From positions 27,237,570 to 27,301,569 of the forward strand of contig CM069459.1 in assembly GCA_035610835.1 (NCBI GenBank): a DNA stretch of 64,000 nt, given 5' to 3'. This document shows, piece by piece, positions 46,289 to 58,662 of this stretch. The notes under the pieces were generated by a model that saw nothing but the letters and a program-made list of their open reading frames with translations, had not been told where the DNA came from and did no database searches. Within the stretch, counting starts at the first letter, position 1; each line of letters opens with the position of its first letter. The position numbers were made by a program, and so were the translations under genes. The DNA comes from Ophiura sarsii (Eukaryota > Echinodermata > Ophiuroidea > Amphilepidida > Ophiuridae).

Positions 46289-46748
46289 AATTTCCGGTTA
46301 TTAAGCACTCTTTGCCTGGATTTCTATTAAATTCGAGACGTCATGAATTTGCTTAAGCAAGCACTTTAAGAAGTCTTGTAACAACACTTTTGCGCGAGCT
46401 ATATAGCTCTCTCTCTCTCTCATAGGAGGATATATTCTATATTGGGAAGATAATTAACAGTTGTCTCAATGCTGCAGATTAATTTCAAAGATCTCACATT
46501 TTCAGTATATCCCTGACGACAAAATCATTAATCGTGACACCTGTAAAACTTTAAATCATCGACAATAAACAAAATAACAAAGGCATTGTAATTGTTGACA
46601 AACACTCAAGTGTCACCAGCCGCAAAACCCCTTATTTATTTGTTCTTTTTACTTCTGGTAATTCAAATATTCATATTCCCCTTCTCGTTTTTAACCGAAT
46701 CTATAATTCCCTCTAGATTAGACCTACTGGGGTTAGCAAAGGAAACCT

Positions 46749-49700
46749 GTATGGCTTCATGAACGTATTACTTACATAGAACTTAAAGGGGCATTCCCAT
46801 AGCAATACATTTGAATTTATCGGATAAACCACCAGATAGTCACCTGATAGCCATCTGCAAATTTAACATGGAAATTAGATGGGTATCGTGCAGTTGCCGG
46901 ATAACCATTATGCAAATTAGATAGGTACCGGGTAGTTTTCGGATAACATGTCTTGAGAAAATTTCTGGATGACTACCAGATAACCACCAGATGACCACCG
47001 GAAGACTTTCTATAGATAGTTTTTGGGTAACCATCCGGTGGCTACCTGGTGACTATCGGGTAACTACAGGGTATGTTTACAACATTCCAGCAGTTGGTGA
47101 TTAATTCCCATGGTAATAATTGCACTTTAACCGGTTATCAGTTTCAAATAGAGTTAAGAGGTAAATGTACATGCTACTAACTCATAGAATACATAACATT
47201 AACATGTACATGCACTTTAAAATAATACACTTGTCTCTGTCTTTACTCTGGGGCCTTTTATTAATATAATAGGTTTGTCATCGATAACAGTGAAAGTGAT
47301 ACTTAAAATAATTACTACTGTGTGTGAGTGAGAATGATGTGTAAAGTGTACATAATGCACCGTGATAATTAATGGGCAATCATTATAAAATAGATCAAAT
47401 GGTAACAAAATGTATGCGATCAGGTTTCTTACAAAATACTTCGGAGGGCATTGTAATGGCAGAGGGGGTGGGGGAGTGGTTTGGAGGCAAGTGGGAATTT
47501 AAAAAAAAATTGTGACCTTGTGGGTGGATTAACCTTTTGGTCGATTTACCTTTAGTTTGAGCCTTTTTGTTTTTGAAACCCACCGGATGACTCTTTTTTA
47601 TGTTTGCGGGCACCTTTTGGGGAACCTTTTTTTCAGTGGTTAACAGTCAGTCGGCAGGTCATTCATAGCGGCTTTATTTGTCGTACGCGTATGCATGCAC
47701 GAATGTGTTGTCAGTATATGACCTCGCAAAACAGCCACTAGAAATCGGCGTATTTTCATATTTTATTTCAGTTTCACTAACAAAATTCATTCATTTTCCT
47801 ACAAATGAATATCGTTGCTACATATTATTTTCAGTTTTATTTTTAATAAAAGGATTTTTTTGAAGAATTTGAACACTTAAAAACGGATTTTTTTTCCGAG
47901 TCAAAAAAGCTTATAAATTCTCATGTTTTATTGAACGTAACAACTTTATATTTCACGTGATGATACATTAGAGTATTACCCACACTGACATGTTAACAGA
48001 ATTTTATAATTTTTTTTAGAGATAGCGATGACCACGGATATACTACCAACAGTCGACTTGTTTAAATCGAAAAAAAACATTCGCCAATTTCAAGCAATCG
48101 CGGAGATGGAAATACAGCCCAGGTTCAATGACGTCATCACAAATCCACGTTCGCGATTGGCTGGTTTTGTCAGACGGGTACGGTAAGGATCGGGTGGCAA
48201 TATTATTTGATTTACCATACACACGGTGCAGGTTATGTTTTATAATTTTAAATTTGGAGTGAGGGTGGTAAAACGGGCGGATACTGAACATATGTATTGG
48301 TATATAATATATAATATGAATAATAGGTGGGCATACTATAATATGAAAAAGATACATACGTCAGACTAGATCAACAAAGAAAAAGAAAGACAGACAGTAT
48401 AATGAAAGAAATTGCTTATTTTTAATTAAATAAGAATAAGAAGAAATAAATTAAACACAAAACTAGGGAATATCGACCTCGCCTGAATTATTGTTATTGC
48501 TGATGTACCAATCCTGCCTCGATTCCATGCTTTTCCCGCTGGATCAATCGTATTACTTTTTACCTATTAGTCATTTATATGTTATGTGTAATGTAATGAC
48601 ACAGAAAAAAAGCCTCTTCAAATCTAATAATCAGTTGATTCATTGGGTCATTACACGCTTGTTCCCGTCGACGATAGTGTCGGATCGGAGGCAAAAAACA
48701 AAAAATAGATTAAGTAAGTATTAAAAACAAATCACAATTGTCAAGTTGAACTGTATTTAACATCTATTTGAGTGTGGCAATTTTACTCTTGTAAGCGACA
48801 AAATGAACTTTAATGAAGCTGAAATGCGCCTTTGAAAAGCTATGCTGGCGATCTTCTGAAACATACGTTTTGTATTTGGCCTAACCTGAACTTAACTTTT
48901 TGAACCACCGCACATCAAACTTGCTTTGAAAATGATTTCTTGTCGAAAAGGACGTTAAAATGTAAGTAAACACCAACAACAAGTAATAGTTTTGAAAATC
49001 AAGCTTATGATCTCAACACAATGGTTTGACATACCTCGAATTTTCGACCGATCACATCGATCTTCATCTGGAGACTGGCAACTCAGATTTGGGGTCAGTG
49101 ACCTTTCGGTTCGGACACGTTTTCCCACAATCGGGTCGAACACTCTTGGAAGCTTGTATCGGCTCCGTCCCTGTTGAGTGACGGCTGGTTTACTCGGATG
49201 TAGATGGCCTCCTTAACACCCCTCTCAAAGTATTTTGGTTCACGGTCCAATATTTTGACTTGTTCCAAGTCTACGTGATGGCCCGGTGACTCGATGTGGA
49301 TGTGTTGGGAGTATGGGAGACCTCTGACGAAGTCGAGCTAGGGCGGCGGTGCTCAAGAAATCTAGTTTTTAAAGATCTTTTAAAGTCTCACCAATGTAAG
49401 CTTCTTCGCATTGGCCCCTCCGGGGTTTTCCCTGACAAGGGATATAATATACCGGCCCAGCTATGTCCTGTTTCTCGGTTTTGTCTTTGGGTGAGACAAG
49501 TAGCTGTCTTAGTGTCTGGGTGGGTTTGAAACAAACTCTTATACCATACTGTCCAAACGTCCTTCGTAAGGCGTCAGACGTGCCCTTTACGTAGGGCAAA
49601 ACTACTTGTCCTTTACACACAGTAGTTCCAGCCCCTTTGTTAGAGGTGGACTTAGTCTTTGATTTCGTGGCTTTATCAAACACCCATTTAGGATAGCCAC

Positions 49701-49916
49701 ATGTCTTCAGTGCGTTGTTGATATGCGACTTTTCTTCTTCCTTGTCCTGTTGTTCGGAGACGACGCTATCCGCTCTATGATGGAGGGTCTGAATAACGCC
49801 GAGCTTGTGTTGAATCGGATGATTTGAGTGAAAGTCAGATATTGATCTGTGTGGGTTGGTTTGCGATATATCTTGATTTTTAGACTACTACTACGTATGG
49901 CTTCAGAACATATTAC
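46749..49916 (-). mobile_element. 3.1-kb insertion in copy B carrying a Penelope-like element
   Basis: Near-identical 22-23-mers beginning 'gtatggcttca' lie at 46749-46771 and 49895-49916. Copy A has this sequence once at 27136. They look like a long target duplication or the breakpoints of an insertion. Inside, 48955-49894 is Penelope-like coding. 46790-48950 has no recognised gene; part (46830-47070) is rich in 'accag/ccgga' words. Confidence 0.65.
48955..49894 (-). pseudogene. Penelope-like element: reverse transcriptase end plus GIY-YIG nuclease
   Basis: Minus-strand pieces in order: 'LKIKIYRKPTHTDQYL' (end of the polymerase domain), 'PNNRTRKKKSRI', 'KGTSDALRRTFGQYGIRVCF', 'PTQTLRQLLVSPKDK', 'GPVYYIPCQG', then 'EEAYIGETLKDL', the YIG motif of the GIY-YIG nuclease. 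After a frameshift come 'VKILD.EPKYF..G'-type sequence and 'VFDPIVGKRVRTERS'. The nuclease arginine region after 'YIGETLKDL' is frameshifted. The element is 5'-truncated near 49894, just at the flanking repeat. I see no hammerhead core downstream of it. Confidence 0.9.
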
Positions 49917-50006
49917 AGAGATTTTTACAGAGATTTTGACTTGTGTGAAATTATACTTTAGCGACAACATCCAACAGTACTAAATTGTATTTTCCTTGAA
50001 TATTAA

Positions 50007-50460
50007 GGGGGGTGTGGACCCTCAGCATAACCACCGTATAACTGCTGTAACTCCTTCATTATTCATTTAATCTATATAAAAGTATACATTTTCTTGCAGA
50101 AAAGGGTTCAATGAATCCAACCACTATGATCATGAAATTGACCATTTTGGAGAAAAAACACGGTTTTTTGACCCATTTTAGGTTCTGCAATGATAACTCA
50201 AAATATATTTTGTCAAATTTTGTCATACTAGTTTTAATATATTCCTAATAAAATTCCCTAGGAATGTTTTTTTAATTTTTATATCTTATTTATTTTTTGA
50301 ATTATAGACCAAAAGTGCCAACAAATATGTTTTTTGACCAAAAAAGTGATTTTCATGATTTTGGAGGTTAAAAAAAAATCACGTTTTTAGAATCAATGAA
50401 CAATAAAGGTGTTACAGCAGTTTTACGGAGGCTATGCTGAGGGTCCACCCCCCCCCCCCC
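50007..50460. mobile_element. TTAA-target MITE in copy B (454 bp)
   Basis: The ends 'ggggggtgtggaccctcagc' and inverse 'gctgagggtccacccccccc' are flanked by TTAA (50003-50006, 50461-50464). Copy A has the empty site with one TTAA at 27245-27248. A TTAA target is the hallmark of piggyBac-like transposases. A related copy at 63071 has the interior in the opposite direction. No coding capacity. Confidence 0.9.
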
Positions 50461-50464
50461 TTAA

Positions 50465-51275
50465 GTGCAGTATCGAGTAACAATAACAAAAATGCCGTTG
50501 CTATTAACAACCCCGATTTGTATTTGGTTGATTTGCACCAATTTTGGAAACAAATTTTCTCAATGTTACCATAGGCTTACCCCTTAGAGTCATATATCAA
50601 ATTGAAGCTTAGGTAACAGCGTTTTAAAAATTGCGCGTTATTTTGATTTGGTTGCTATGGTAACCAGACAAGGCCTCTGATTGGCTAAACACTGGGACAC
50701 AGATAACTAGAAAACTAAATGTTGCATGTTCACCATAATTTTGTAGATGATGTATGTGAACAATGCGCACAAATTAATGAAGCCGGATCTTTGATATGAT
50801 TGCCATGGTAACCAGGAAGCGACCAATTAGGCTCCTTAAGGTCACGTCATTGCCTTAATATACAATTTGGTATTTCAAAATAAAGTATATATTCTGCTAA
50901 CGAAGTAGTGTTTTAATAAGCACTCTAGGTCGGCCAAAGTGGTGATCCGAGTAGGCTATGTATTTTTTAAAGGAATATGTTTAGAAAAATATAATGCACA
51001 CATAATAACTCTTAAATATTGTCCAGGAAACATAAACCAATCATTATTACCAGTGTTTCTTTTATAGTGTCGGATGAACTGTATACGGATGACGCTTGAC
51101 TATAACGTAGCAGGTGTAACTCCCAACTCGGTATCGGTCCGGGTCTCGGTCGATTGGTTTGAACAAACAAAATTCATCAGTAGATGCTTATGCTATCGAC
51201 CTAGTGAGGTTCCTTGTGCGACTCTGGGTTACACCTGCGACGCATATAGGATTATTAGTAATATGCCAACGTCGG
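50465..51275 (+). other. Copy B block matching copy A, with an X-box repeat
   Basis: 50560-50838 is a dispersed repeat shared with 30691 and absent from copy A. It contains 'gttgctatggtaac' and 'attgccatggtaac'. The rest matches 27245-27815. A short frame (51074-51328) is shared with A but shows no family. Confidence 0.7.
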
Positions 51276-51604
51276 TATATGATACACATTATACATGCTT
51301 AGAAATATTTTGTTTCCTGGGCAATTGAAAGGTAATTATGTTTGTAATTTTGTATCAATTTTGTTTTAACAATATCCCCCTCCGGATAAAACATACTTGA
51401 ATCCCAATTTTACTAACAATAAAACCTGGACAAGTGGAAACATTGAACAGTTAAATGTCTAAAATACAGGAACTGCAGGTAGTGTATTGGATATGGTAGA
51501 ACCAAACACATACATGGCTTATTGGAGATAACCGTGGTCTCCAGTATTTGCTTGCAATCTCAAACTAAATAATAGACATTTCTAGAATAACTGGCTATAA
51601 GCTT

Positions 51605-51931
51605 ATATTTCAGATCGAAGCTGAAAATGTTGAGGTATATGCATATCACATATTATTTATTCGTGTAGGTAGTACTGTATAACACTATTCAGATATCGAA
51701 TGGCTTGATACGAAAGGTTTTATGGTCACTTCATTGAGAGGATTAGGTCATTGAAGACTGTAATTGCATTTGCATGAAACAAAACCCCATGAAAAGTCAT
51801 GACACTTGCGTCAGTTACTTAATTAAATTCCTATACCCTGAATCCAATTTAAAGTGACCATTAATCGTGTTTAGAGAGAGTCGATATTTGTGTTGCGAAA
51901 AGTGATAGGTGTAACTAAACCCCTGAGAAAT
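51605..51931 (+). repeat. Internal duplication of copy B, first copy
   Basis: Matches 54612-54945: 'gtcattgaagactgtaattg', 'cgtcagttacttaattaaat' and 'tgataggtgtaactaaac' are shared, with small indels. Confidence 0.85.
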
Positions 51932-51933
51932 TA

Positions 51934-52063
51934 CAGGGTGTCCCATAATTTGTTACCCTCGTGGTACAACGAATTTCATAAAAGAAACTGACATCTGAAT
52001 TGATTATATAAATATAAACATTTGCCTCTGTTATAGTATTACTTTTTTGTATGGGACACCATG
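51934..52063. mobile_element. Mariner-like MITE (130 bp)
   Basis: Left 'cagggtgtcccataatt', right 'tatgggacaccatg', flanked by TA. The matching duplicate near 54943 lacks it. Confidence 0.75.
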
Positions 52064-52756
52064 TATATTGTGTGGCAGCAATGCCTCGGTTTGTCAGGTG
52101 TATACTTGATTTTGTTCATGTTAATTAGATAATAAATAAAATAATTGGATATGATTGTATCAAGCACATCTACAAATACACCTTTCGAATGCAAGGGTTT
52201 TATGCTCAGTATAGGAGATATTAACTCTTTTGTCTTAACTATTAAAACAGTTTCGTGCTGTTCTTTAGCGATTTTCCTGAAATGTGGTGATGCCTAGTAT
52301 CAGCATACCCTCGTGTTTATCTTTGGCTAAATGCACCTAACATTTGTAAGAACAGGCTGCTAATTCAGGCATTATTTGAGCAATTCAGCGTCCTTATTAT
52401 TGTATGGCCTAAACGATTCTTTGCTTGCAGGGCCGACTGAACAGTGAAATATAGGTCAACACTGAAATGTTCGCCAAAAAGTTTCAAATATCGGAATTTC
52501 ACCCGGTGTTTTGCTTATAAGTGAGGGAAATGGTGGTCCTAACATAATATTCAGGACCATTATATATTTAAGATGTTTTTCAAAATGGTGATTTAAAACA
52601 AATGTAAGGTCTCAACCACCCCTCCCCTTCCCCTACTATCGGACTTTGATGGCTTATCCTACCCCGGGTAAGGTGGTACCCTCAAATTGGTTCAAATCAA
52701 TTTTCATAATATTAGTATTTCCAATACAAATGTGTAGGGCTTAAATGTTGTTGTTA
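52064..52756. other. Unrecognised sequence
   Basis: Non-coding, no repeat recognised. Lies in the part predicted to be missing from copy A's gap. Confidence 0.45.
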
Positions 52757-53112
52757 AGGATCATGTATAACAATTGTCCATAAAACAACCTTTAATTCGA
52801 TAGGAAATAAGATTTCAGTTAAATTGGATTACAAAGAGAACGTGCAAGTGTACTGTTTTTGAAGCCAAACATATATATACATGTATAGTATTTGATATTG
52901 TGTGATTAAATGGATCTATTCAAAATAGTAGAACCAATATTGCTACGGATCATGTATAACATTTGTCCATAACGCAACCTTTAATTTTATAGGAAATAAA
53001 ATTACAGTTAAATTGGATAACAGAACGCTAAAGACCGTGCACGTGTACGGTTTTTGAAGCCACACATATGTATCATGCTATTATGTGATCAAATGGATCT
53101 ATTCAAAACTTT
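52757..53112 (+). repeat. Tandem duplication, period about 198 bp
   Basis: 'ggatcatgtataaca' with 'ttgtccataa', 'aggaaataa', 'ttttgaagcca' and 'aaatggatctattcaaaa' occur twice in order. Confidence 0.88.
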
Positions 53113-53796
53113 TGGAAAAAATGAATTGTTTCAATATATAAGGTACGTATGCACCCTGAAGTGTAATAATGTATGGGAAAATGGTTGAATGATAGCGCTA
53201 GATAGACGTTCGGTTGAAACAATTTATGTGGTGAGTGGTGCTGATATTTTCGATGTGATGTACATCGAAATAACCAAATCGTGACATTTTACACGATAGA
53301 CGGCGAATTCAAGTAAACGGTTTCCGATGGTAGTAAGTATATCATGCCCAAGAACTACGTAGGTGCCCAAAACCTGATTTCCGGGAAAATTGAGGGCGCA
53401 TACCAATACGTATCTCTCAGTGTTCCTTTAACCTTGAACTGTTTCTGTTTTACTTTGTTGAATATGATTGTGCCTTCATCTGTAAGTTCCTTGCAACAGT
53501 ATAGGTATACCGTATTTATTCTGTGATTACAAAGAGAAATAGTCTGTTTAACAAAGGAGAGATGTAATAATAAAGTCTGGTAGTACACCTCTAATACAAA
53601 TCAGCTGTTTTAAAAAGCGTTGTGATATATCAGATTTGTAGGGGCTGAGTAGTTGTGATGACGGTCTGGCCAATTATCAGTCAGTAATACGGAGAAAATT
53701 AAATCGAGTAAATTTACTGGACACCTGTTGACTCCTGTTGACTTGGTTCGGTGAATGACACGGATAAATATTCCGAGATGTGAACCCATCACTGTA
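53113..53796. other. Unrecognised sequence
   Basis: Open frames on both strands (53224-53588) lack any recognised domain. Confidence 0.45.
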
Positions 53797-54598
53797 CAGG
53801 GTGTATACAAAAAAGGACTCTGTTTCATGACGGTGTTATACTTGTCAACACCACTGGACAATGATCAAATTGCGTTAACTGCGTTAATTAGGATAATATT
53901 CTGAAAATCTGAGATTAATACAATGAAGATTAAAAAAAAAGACCGCTAGCATGTCATTTCCTAATCTGTACAATGGGATTTTTAACATACAGACCAGAAA
54001 ATGACATGGATTATATTTTAATACTAAACATTTTAAAACATCTATCAATAAATATAGAACAGATTAGTTTGGTATTGGTGTTATTCTAATTCTGGCACAA
54101 ATCATTAATAGCTACATAATCCACACATTTGATGCTTGAATACTTCTGTGAAATGTTCAATGTTGCTCAGTGTTCTCATGAGAAAGCATCAGTAAGAAAG
54201 CATGTAGGAAAGTTGTAGTAGGAAGGCACCTCATATCAATAATGTGTTGATACCAATCATAGACAGGAAAGGCATTTAAAACCATTCATAGACTTATAAG
54301 TCAACTTCAATTTCTGACATAAGCATTATAATATAATTTCCCTTTCAGCCTATTTAAGTACATAATCTTGCAATTTCACGTTACGTTACTCTCCCTACCT
54401 TTACTGTGTGAATTACCATTGTACATACTATAAAATGGGTTGACTAGCCTAATTGGTCATACTTTATTACTTTCCTTAATTGATGATGGATGTTTGTTAT
54501 CTTTTCAGGATTGTTACTTTGTTAGTTGTACTTTACAATGAAATCATATTGGTCAGCTCTTTCGATGCTGAAAGAGAGTCCCTTTTTTATACACCCTG
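53797..54598. mobile_element. Mariner-like MITE (802 bp)
   Basis: Left 'cagggtgtatacaaaaaagg' and right 'ccttttttatacaccctg' are inverse, flanked by TA (53795-53796, 54599-54600). No transposase remains inside. Confidence 0.88.
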
Positions 54599-54611
54599 TA
54601 CAACATTATAG

Positions 54612-54945
54612 GAGCTGAAAATGTGAAGTTATATGCATATATTATTTATTCGTGTTGGTAGTACTCTACACTATTCATATATCTATTGGCTTACCACCAA
54701 AGGTTTTATGACCACTTCAATGGTATCGGATTAACAGGATTACTATATAGGTCATTGAAGACTGTAATTGCATTTGTATGAAACAAAACCCCTTGAAAAG
54801 TCATAACACTCGCGTCAGTTACTTAATTAAATTCCTATACCCTGAATCCAATTTAAAGTGACCAATAATCGTGTTTAGAGAGAGCCGATATTTGTATTGC
54901 GATATATGATAGGTGTAACTAAACCTCTGAGAAATTACGGGATAT
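54612..54945 (+). repeat. Internal duplication of copy B, second copy
   Basis: Pairs with 51605-51931, about 3 kb away in direct orientation. Confidence 0.85.
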
Positions 54946-55004
54946 ACGTGCCATAACTATTTAAACAGTTTCGGACGTGTTGCTGTTTAGCGATACTAAT
55001 AATA

Positions 55005-55345
55005 ATAATGATAATAACACTAATAAACATGTATCAAGCGCAAAATACAAAGGTTTCGAAGCGCTATACATAATACCATACATTACAACAACATACATTA
55101 CAACTTACATTATTACAACTTACACAACACCTTAAACATGTTAAACTTACAACATACATGGAAACACAGCATTGCAAGCAATCATTTGAACAAGAAAGTT
55201 TTGAGCTTTGTTTTGAATTGATCAGTTGATGCTGCGGAACGGATGGTTGAAAGGATCTTATTCCAGAGCTTCGGGGCTGCCATTGCGAAAGAAAAAGAAA
55301 AATCATATTTGTGACCCATCTTGTCAAATTGGACATGTTGGGGAC
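55005..55345 (-). pseudogene. CR1/L2-like LINE 3' end
   Basis: The minus strand encodes 'FAMAAPKLWNKILSTIRSAA' and 'TDQFKTKLKTFLFK', the usual LINE C-terminus. It is followed by a 3' untranslated region with 'tagcgcttcgaaac' and a terminal ATT-type microsatellite at about 55000-55020. Only the last ~40 codons and tail are present. Confidence 0.8.
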
Positions 55346-55763
55346 CGGAGTAAAATCTGATTTATCGGTATGACTTGAAATAGCACATTTTTAGCTTTGA
55401 AATGATAGCATGTTGAAGGTAATCGGACTTTGTAATCGCAAGATATGATTTTAAAAAGTATTTTGTTTTATTATTTTCTTAACATTTATACCAATATTGG
55501 CCTCTATCTCAAAATTGTGTTTGCCCACAACATGTCCTTTGTATGTGACTGGTCACATTTAAAGGGCAATACCTAGGCTTAGAATAGTAGTATCACTTTT
55601 TAGTCCCATTTATCTACCTACCACCCCCCTACCAACCCACCCCTACCCCCCCCCCCCCCCCCCCCCCCCTCCACCGCCCTCCACTCCGTTCTTTAAAAAT
55701 GTCAACTGAACACCCTATTTACATGCCCGGCTATTATTGATCGCTATTTATCCGCCCGATCTA
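55346..55763. other. Unrecognised sequence with a poly(C) run
   Basis: C-rich tract at about 55623-55672, no gene. Confidence 0.5.
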
Positions 55764-55883
55764 CAATGTTGTTACATTCGTTTTTGCAGCCAATTTACTG
55801 ACGAACAACCATGAAAATCAGGTCAAGTCGATAGGATGTCAACCGATTCAGTCTAACTCCATAAATAATTAATTTAGTGGAAA

Positions 55884-56425
55884 ATGTACTTAAGGCCAAC
55901 GAAGACTAGTTCAAGAAAAGAGCCGGCGAAATTATTGTGTGGTTTTCACAACAAGCTATGAACGTTGTAGCTATCAAACGTGCATGGGTATGAATCCCGG
56001 GGTGTGGGTTCGGGAATGTGGGATATATCCCTCAATATTTGACCAGGGGAGAAGGGGGGGGGGGGGTCCCAACAATCACCCTCTCCCTAATGTTATGCAT
56101 GTGTATGCTAAATATACTGCTTTAATATGAATGGTATGGTATTAAACTGTTAAATGTACTTAAGGCCAACGAAGACTAGTTCAAGAAAAGAGCCGGCGAA
56201 ATTATTGTGTGGTTTTCACAACAAGCTATGAACGTTGTAGCTATCAAACGTGCATGGGTATGAATCCCGGGGTGTGGGTTCGGGAATGTGGGATATATCC
56301 CTCAATATTTGACCATGGGGAGAAGGGGGGGGGGGGGGGTCCCAACAATCACCCTCTCCCCAATGTTATGCATGTGTATGCTAAATATACTGCTTTAATA
56401 TGAATGGTATGGTATTAAACTGTTA
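55884..56425 (+). repeat. 270-bp tandem duplication with variable poly(G)
   Basis: 'atgtacttaaggccaacgaa' starts at 55884 and 56154. The two units are nearly identical except for the length of an internal G run. Copy A (28080-28240) has the single unit with 'gagggtggcc' in place of the G run. Confidence 0.92.
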
Positions 56426-56540
56426 ATGTTTTGGGAGTTCATCTAATATTTCCCTTACACGAATACAGTTTCAAAAATACAATTTATTTCAGCTTCTGAG
56501 GGGGCACCGCCCCTCTCAGACACCCGCTGTTCGCGCGCAA

Positions 56541-56989
56541 AAAAGAATACGCCACTGCAAACGTGTGTTAAGTGAACGTACATGTAGTCGTAAACAAGAG
56601 ATAATTGTTTTTGACGAAAAGCAATCATAAGTCTAACGCCTTATCGACTGAGCTAACATAGTAGTTGATGATGTCGAAGTAGTTTGTGTTAATATAACTG
56701 TATAAATAAATACTGCTGAAATGAGTTTGTAAATGTTGAAATTGGTATGTATAAAAACATATTAAATATAATGAAAATTATAATGCTATATTATATAAAG
56801 GAAGACCGACGTGTAAAGGCTGGGTTGCCGACGTCGGCAAACCGTTGAAAAATCGACCTTGATAATAAGTTGACTTTGAAGGTATTCAGCAACAAATGAC
56901 CTGAACTAGGGCTGAACTGGGATTATCGGGCCAGTGAGTCGCGTTGTTTCCTATGTCTAAACTGATATTAACTACTGGTCACCATTTCA
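56541..56989. other. Spacer between copies B and C
   Basis: No gene recognised. A tRNA-like A-box word lies on the minus strand near 56650 without a B box. Confidence 0.45.
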
Positions 56990-58238
56990 CAACCGAAGAT
57001 AAAGACAACGTTTACCCATTAATGTTGTTGATAATGGTTTTTTTTATGGGAGATATCTTGTCATCGTAAACCGTCAGAAATGTACAATTGTAATGAGATA
57101 GTAATATCACAGGCTTGACAGGGCATCGCTTTCAAAAAACCAACAACAAATCGACGTGCCCGATAAATAATCACTTTTAAGTTAAAAGAATTAACAAAGT
57201 CTAAACTGCTCTAGATATTTATTTAGTTTATATTTTGATTTGTTTTCATAATACAGTATTTATCAATTCGTCCCAGTTTAGATTAAATGCTAAAAGTAAT
57301 TTAGTAGCTCAGACGTGTATTGCTTTAATCATGTTAATGGCTCAACGTTATCCTTGCCCTCTTGATAAAATCTCACGTATACGACCCGTCTTTTTATGAG
57401 GTTTTTCGAAATGAGATACGTCTTGTTATCGTAAACCGCCTTGAGAAATTTACAATTATAATGAGAGGTAGTAAAGATCACAGGGTTTGATTTTACTGTT
57501 AACGTAAGAATAACACATCACTTGTGGCAAAAGAAGATTTTAAAGACACCATAATGCATTGCGTTTTTGCAAAATGCCCTTATTCTGGTCTCCAATTTGT
57601 CTTCACCAAAATAAATCAAGTATTTCGATATTTCGCTAAACATATGTAGGCCTAATTCGTAGAAACAGGTTTTATTCACGGGCTGAAAAAGTGTGCCGGG
57701 TTGCTGAGTTTGATCCATATATAGTGATGTGATATACTATTGCATCGGAATTTTACGAAAATGTAAAATTAGAATTCAATATAATTTAGCCAATAAGTTT
57801 TGTTTTAAGAATTAAACTGTCAGGGGTATTAAGGAACCAAGAAAAGGAGAACGGCTCCGCCGGATCCCAAACCATGGACACCAGCGAGGGTTTTTTAATA
57901 TGTTATTTCCACAAGGCCAATTGTTGTATTCCTCAGAACAAAGTTTATTGTTACTAAGTATTCCTTGAGTTGTATGTAGGCGTGCTAAACGGGGGCAAGC
58001 ATAATTACGGCGTAGTATATTTAGTAGTATAAATAGGTAAATGTTTGCTTTCATAGTATTTTAATCCTGACAAGCTGCTTACAAATACTTCAAATAATTG
58101 TAATGTCAATATATCCTTAATTGGTTTACGTAACATTTCAAGGATTTTCGTTAAGGACCCTTATAATAAGTGGTTTGCAGAAAGATAGTGACAGATAATA
58201 CATGCATGTTGATTGATCAAGGGAAAAGTGATGATACA

Positions 58239-58662
58239 AAGAAGATTTCTTGCGCAGCCCAGCATGCTTAGCAACACTACACTGGCAGCAGGGCTTTTCT
58301 CCCAAAACACAAAACAGTACCAAACATGTGTTAAAGCTGGAGGCCGTTTGACTTCCACCTTCTAAATCTAATACGTGATACAGATAGGCAGGACTTTGTC
58401 ACAGATATGAAAAGAAGTTGAATCCCAACTAAATATTTTTATTAAGAAATCAAGGGTCTTTAAGAAAAACAACAGAGGACAAAATTGAAGTCACATCGAT
58501 TGTACTACTTGCAGCAGGGTTTTCTTAAAGACCCTCTTTTGACAACGTTATAACCATTTCCTTGCACTGCAATGTCAATGGGAACTAGTAGACACTGGTG
58601 ACAAAAATCAGTGGTCATGGGATGAAAGTGAATCATGCTGGTACTGCACAAGAAATCTTCTT
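58239..58662. mobile_element. MITE specific to copy C (~424 bp)
   Basis: 'aagaagatttcttgcgcag' and inverse 'ctgcacaagaaatcttctta' bound a segment absent from copy B near 42875. A second inner inverted word, 'gcagcaggg.ttttct', repeats inside. Flanks 'gatgatac' and 'ttacgatac' may be a diverged 8-base duplication. Confidence 0.7.

Larger units (their letters stand above)
34510..56540 (+). repeat. Segmental duplication copy B (longest, with many insertions)
   Basis: 34510-35110 matches 57010-57595. 38600-39320 with 40740 matches 57600-57990 and 58028-58050. 42634-46370 matches 58048-63065. 45880-56530 matches copy A. Differences are mostly transposons inserted in one copy. An older internal duplication (34515-34665 versus 34850-35010) is shared with copy C. 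No intact host gene is visible in it. Confidence 0.85.

Noticed and set aside
48028..48186. 52-codon ATG frame ending beside a 'gtaagg' donor-like site, with CRE and CCAAT words inside
   Set aside because: Short, no domain, no paralogue to test conservation; the regulatory words overlap the frame and could be chance.
56617..56662. tRNA-like D-arm and A box on the minus strand ('ttagctcagtcg')
   Set aside because: No B box or T-arm follows, so it is at most a tRNA-derived fragment.
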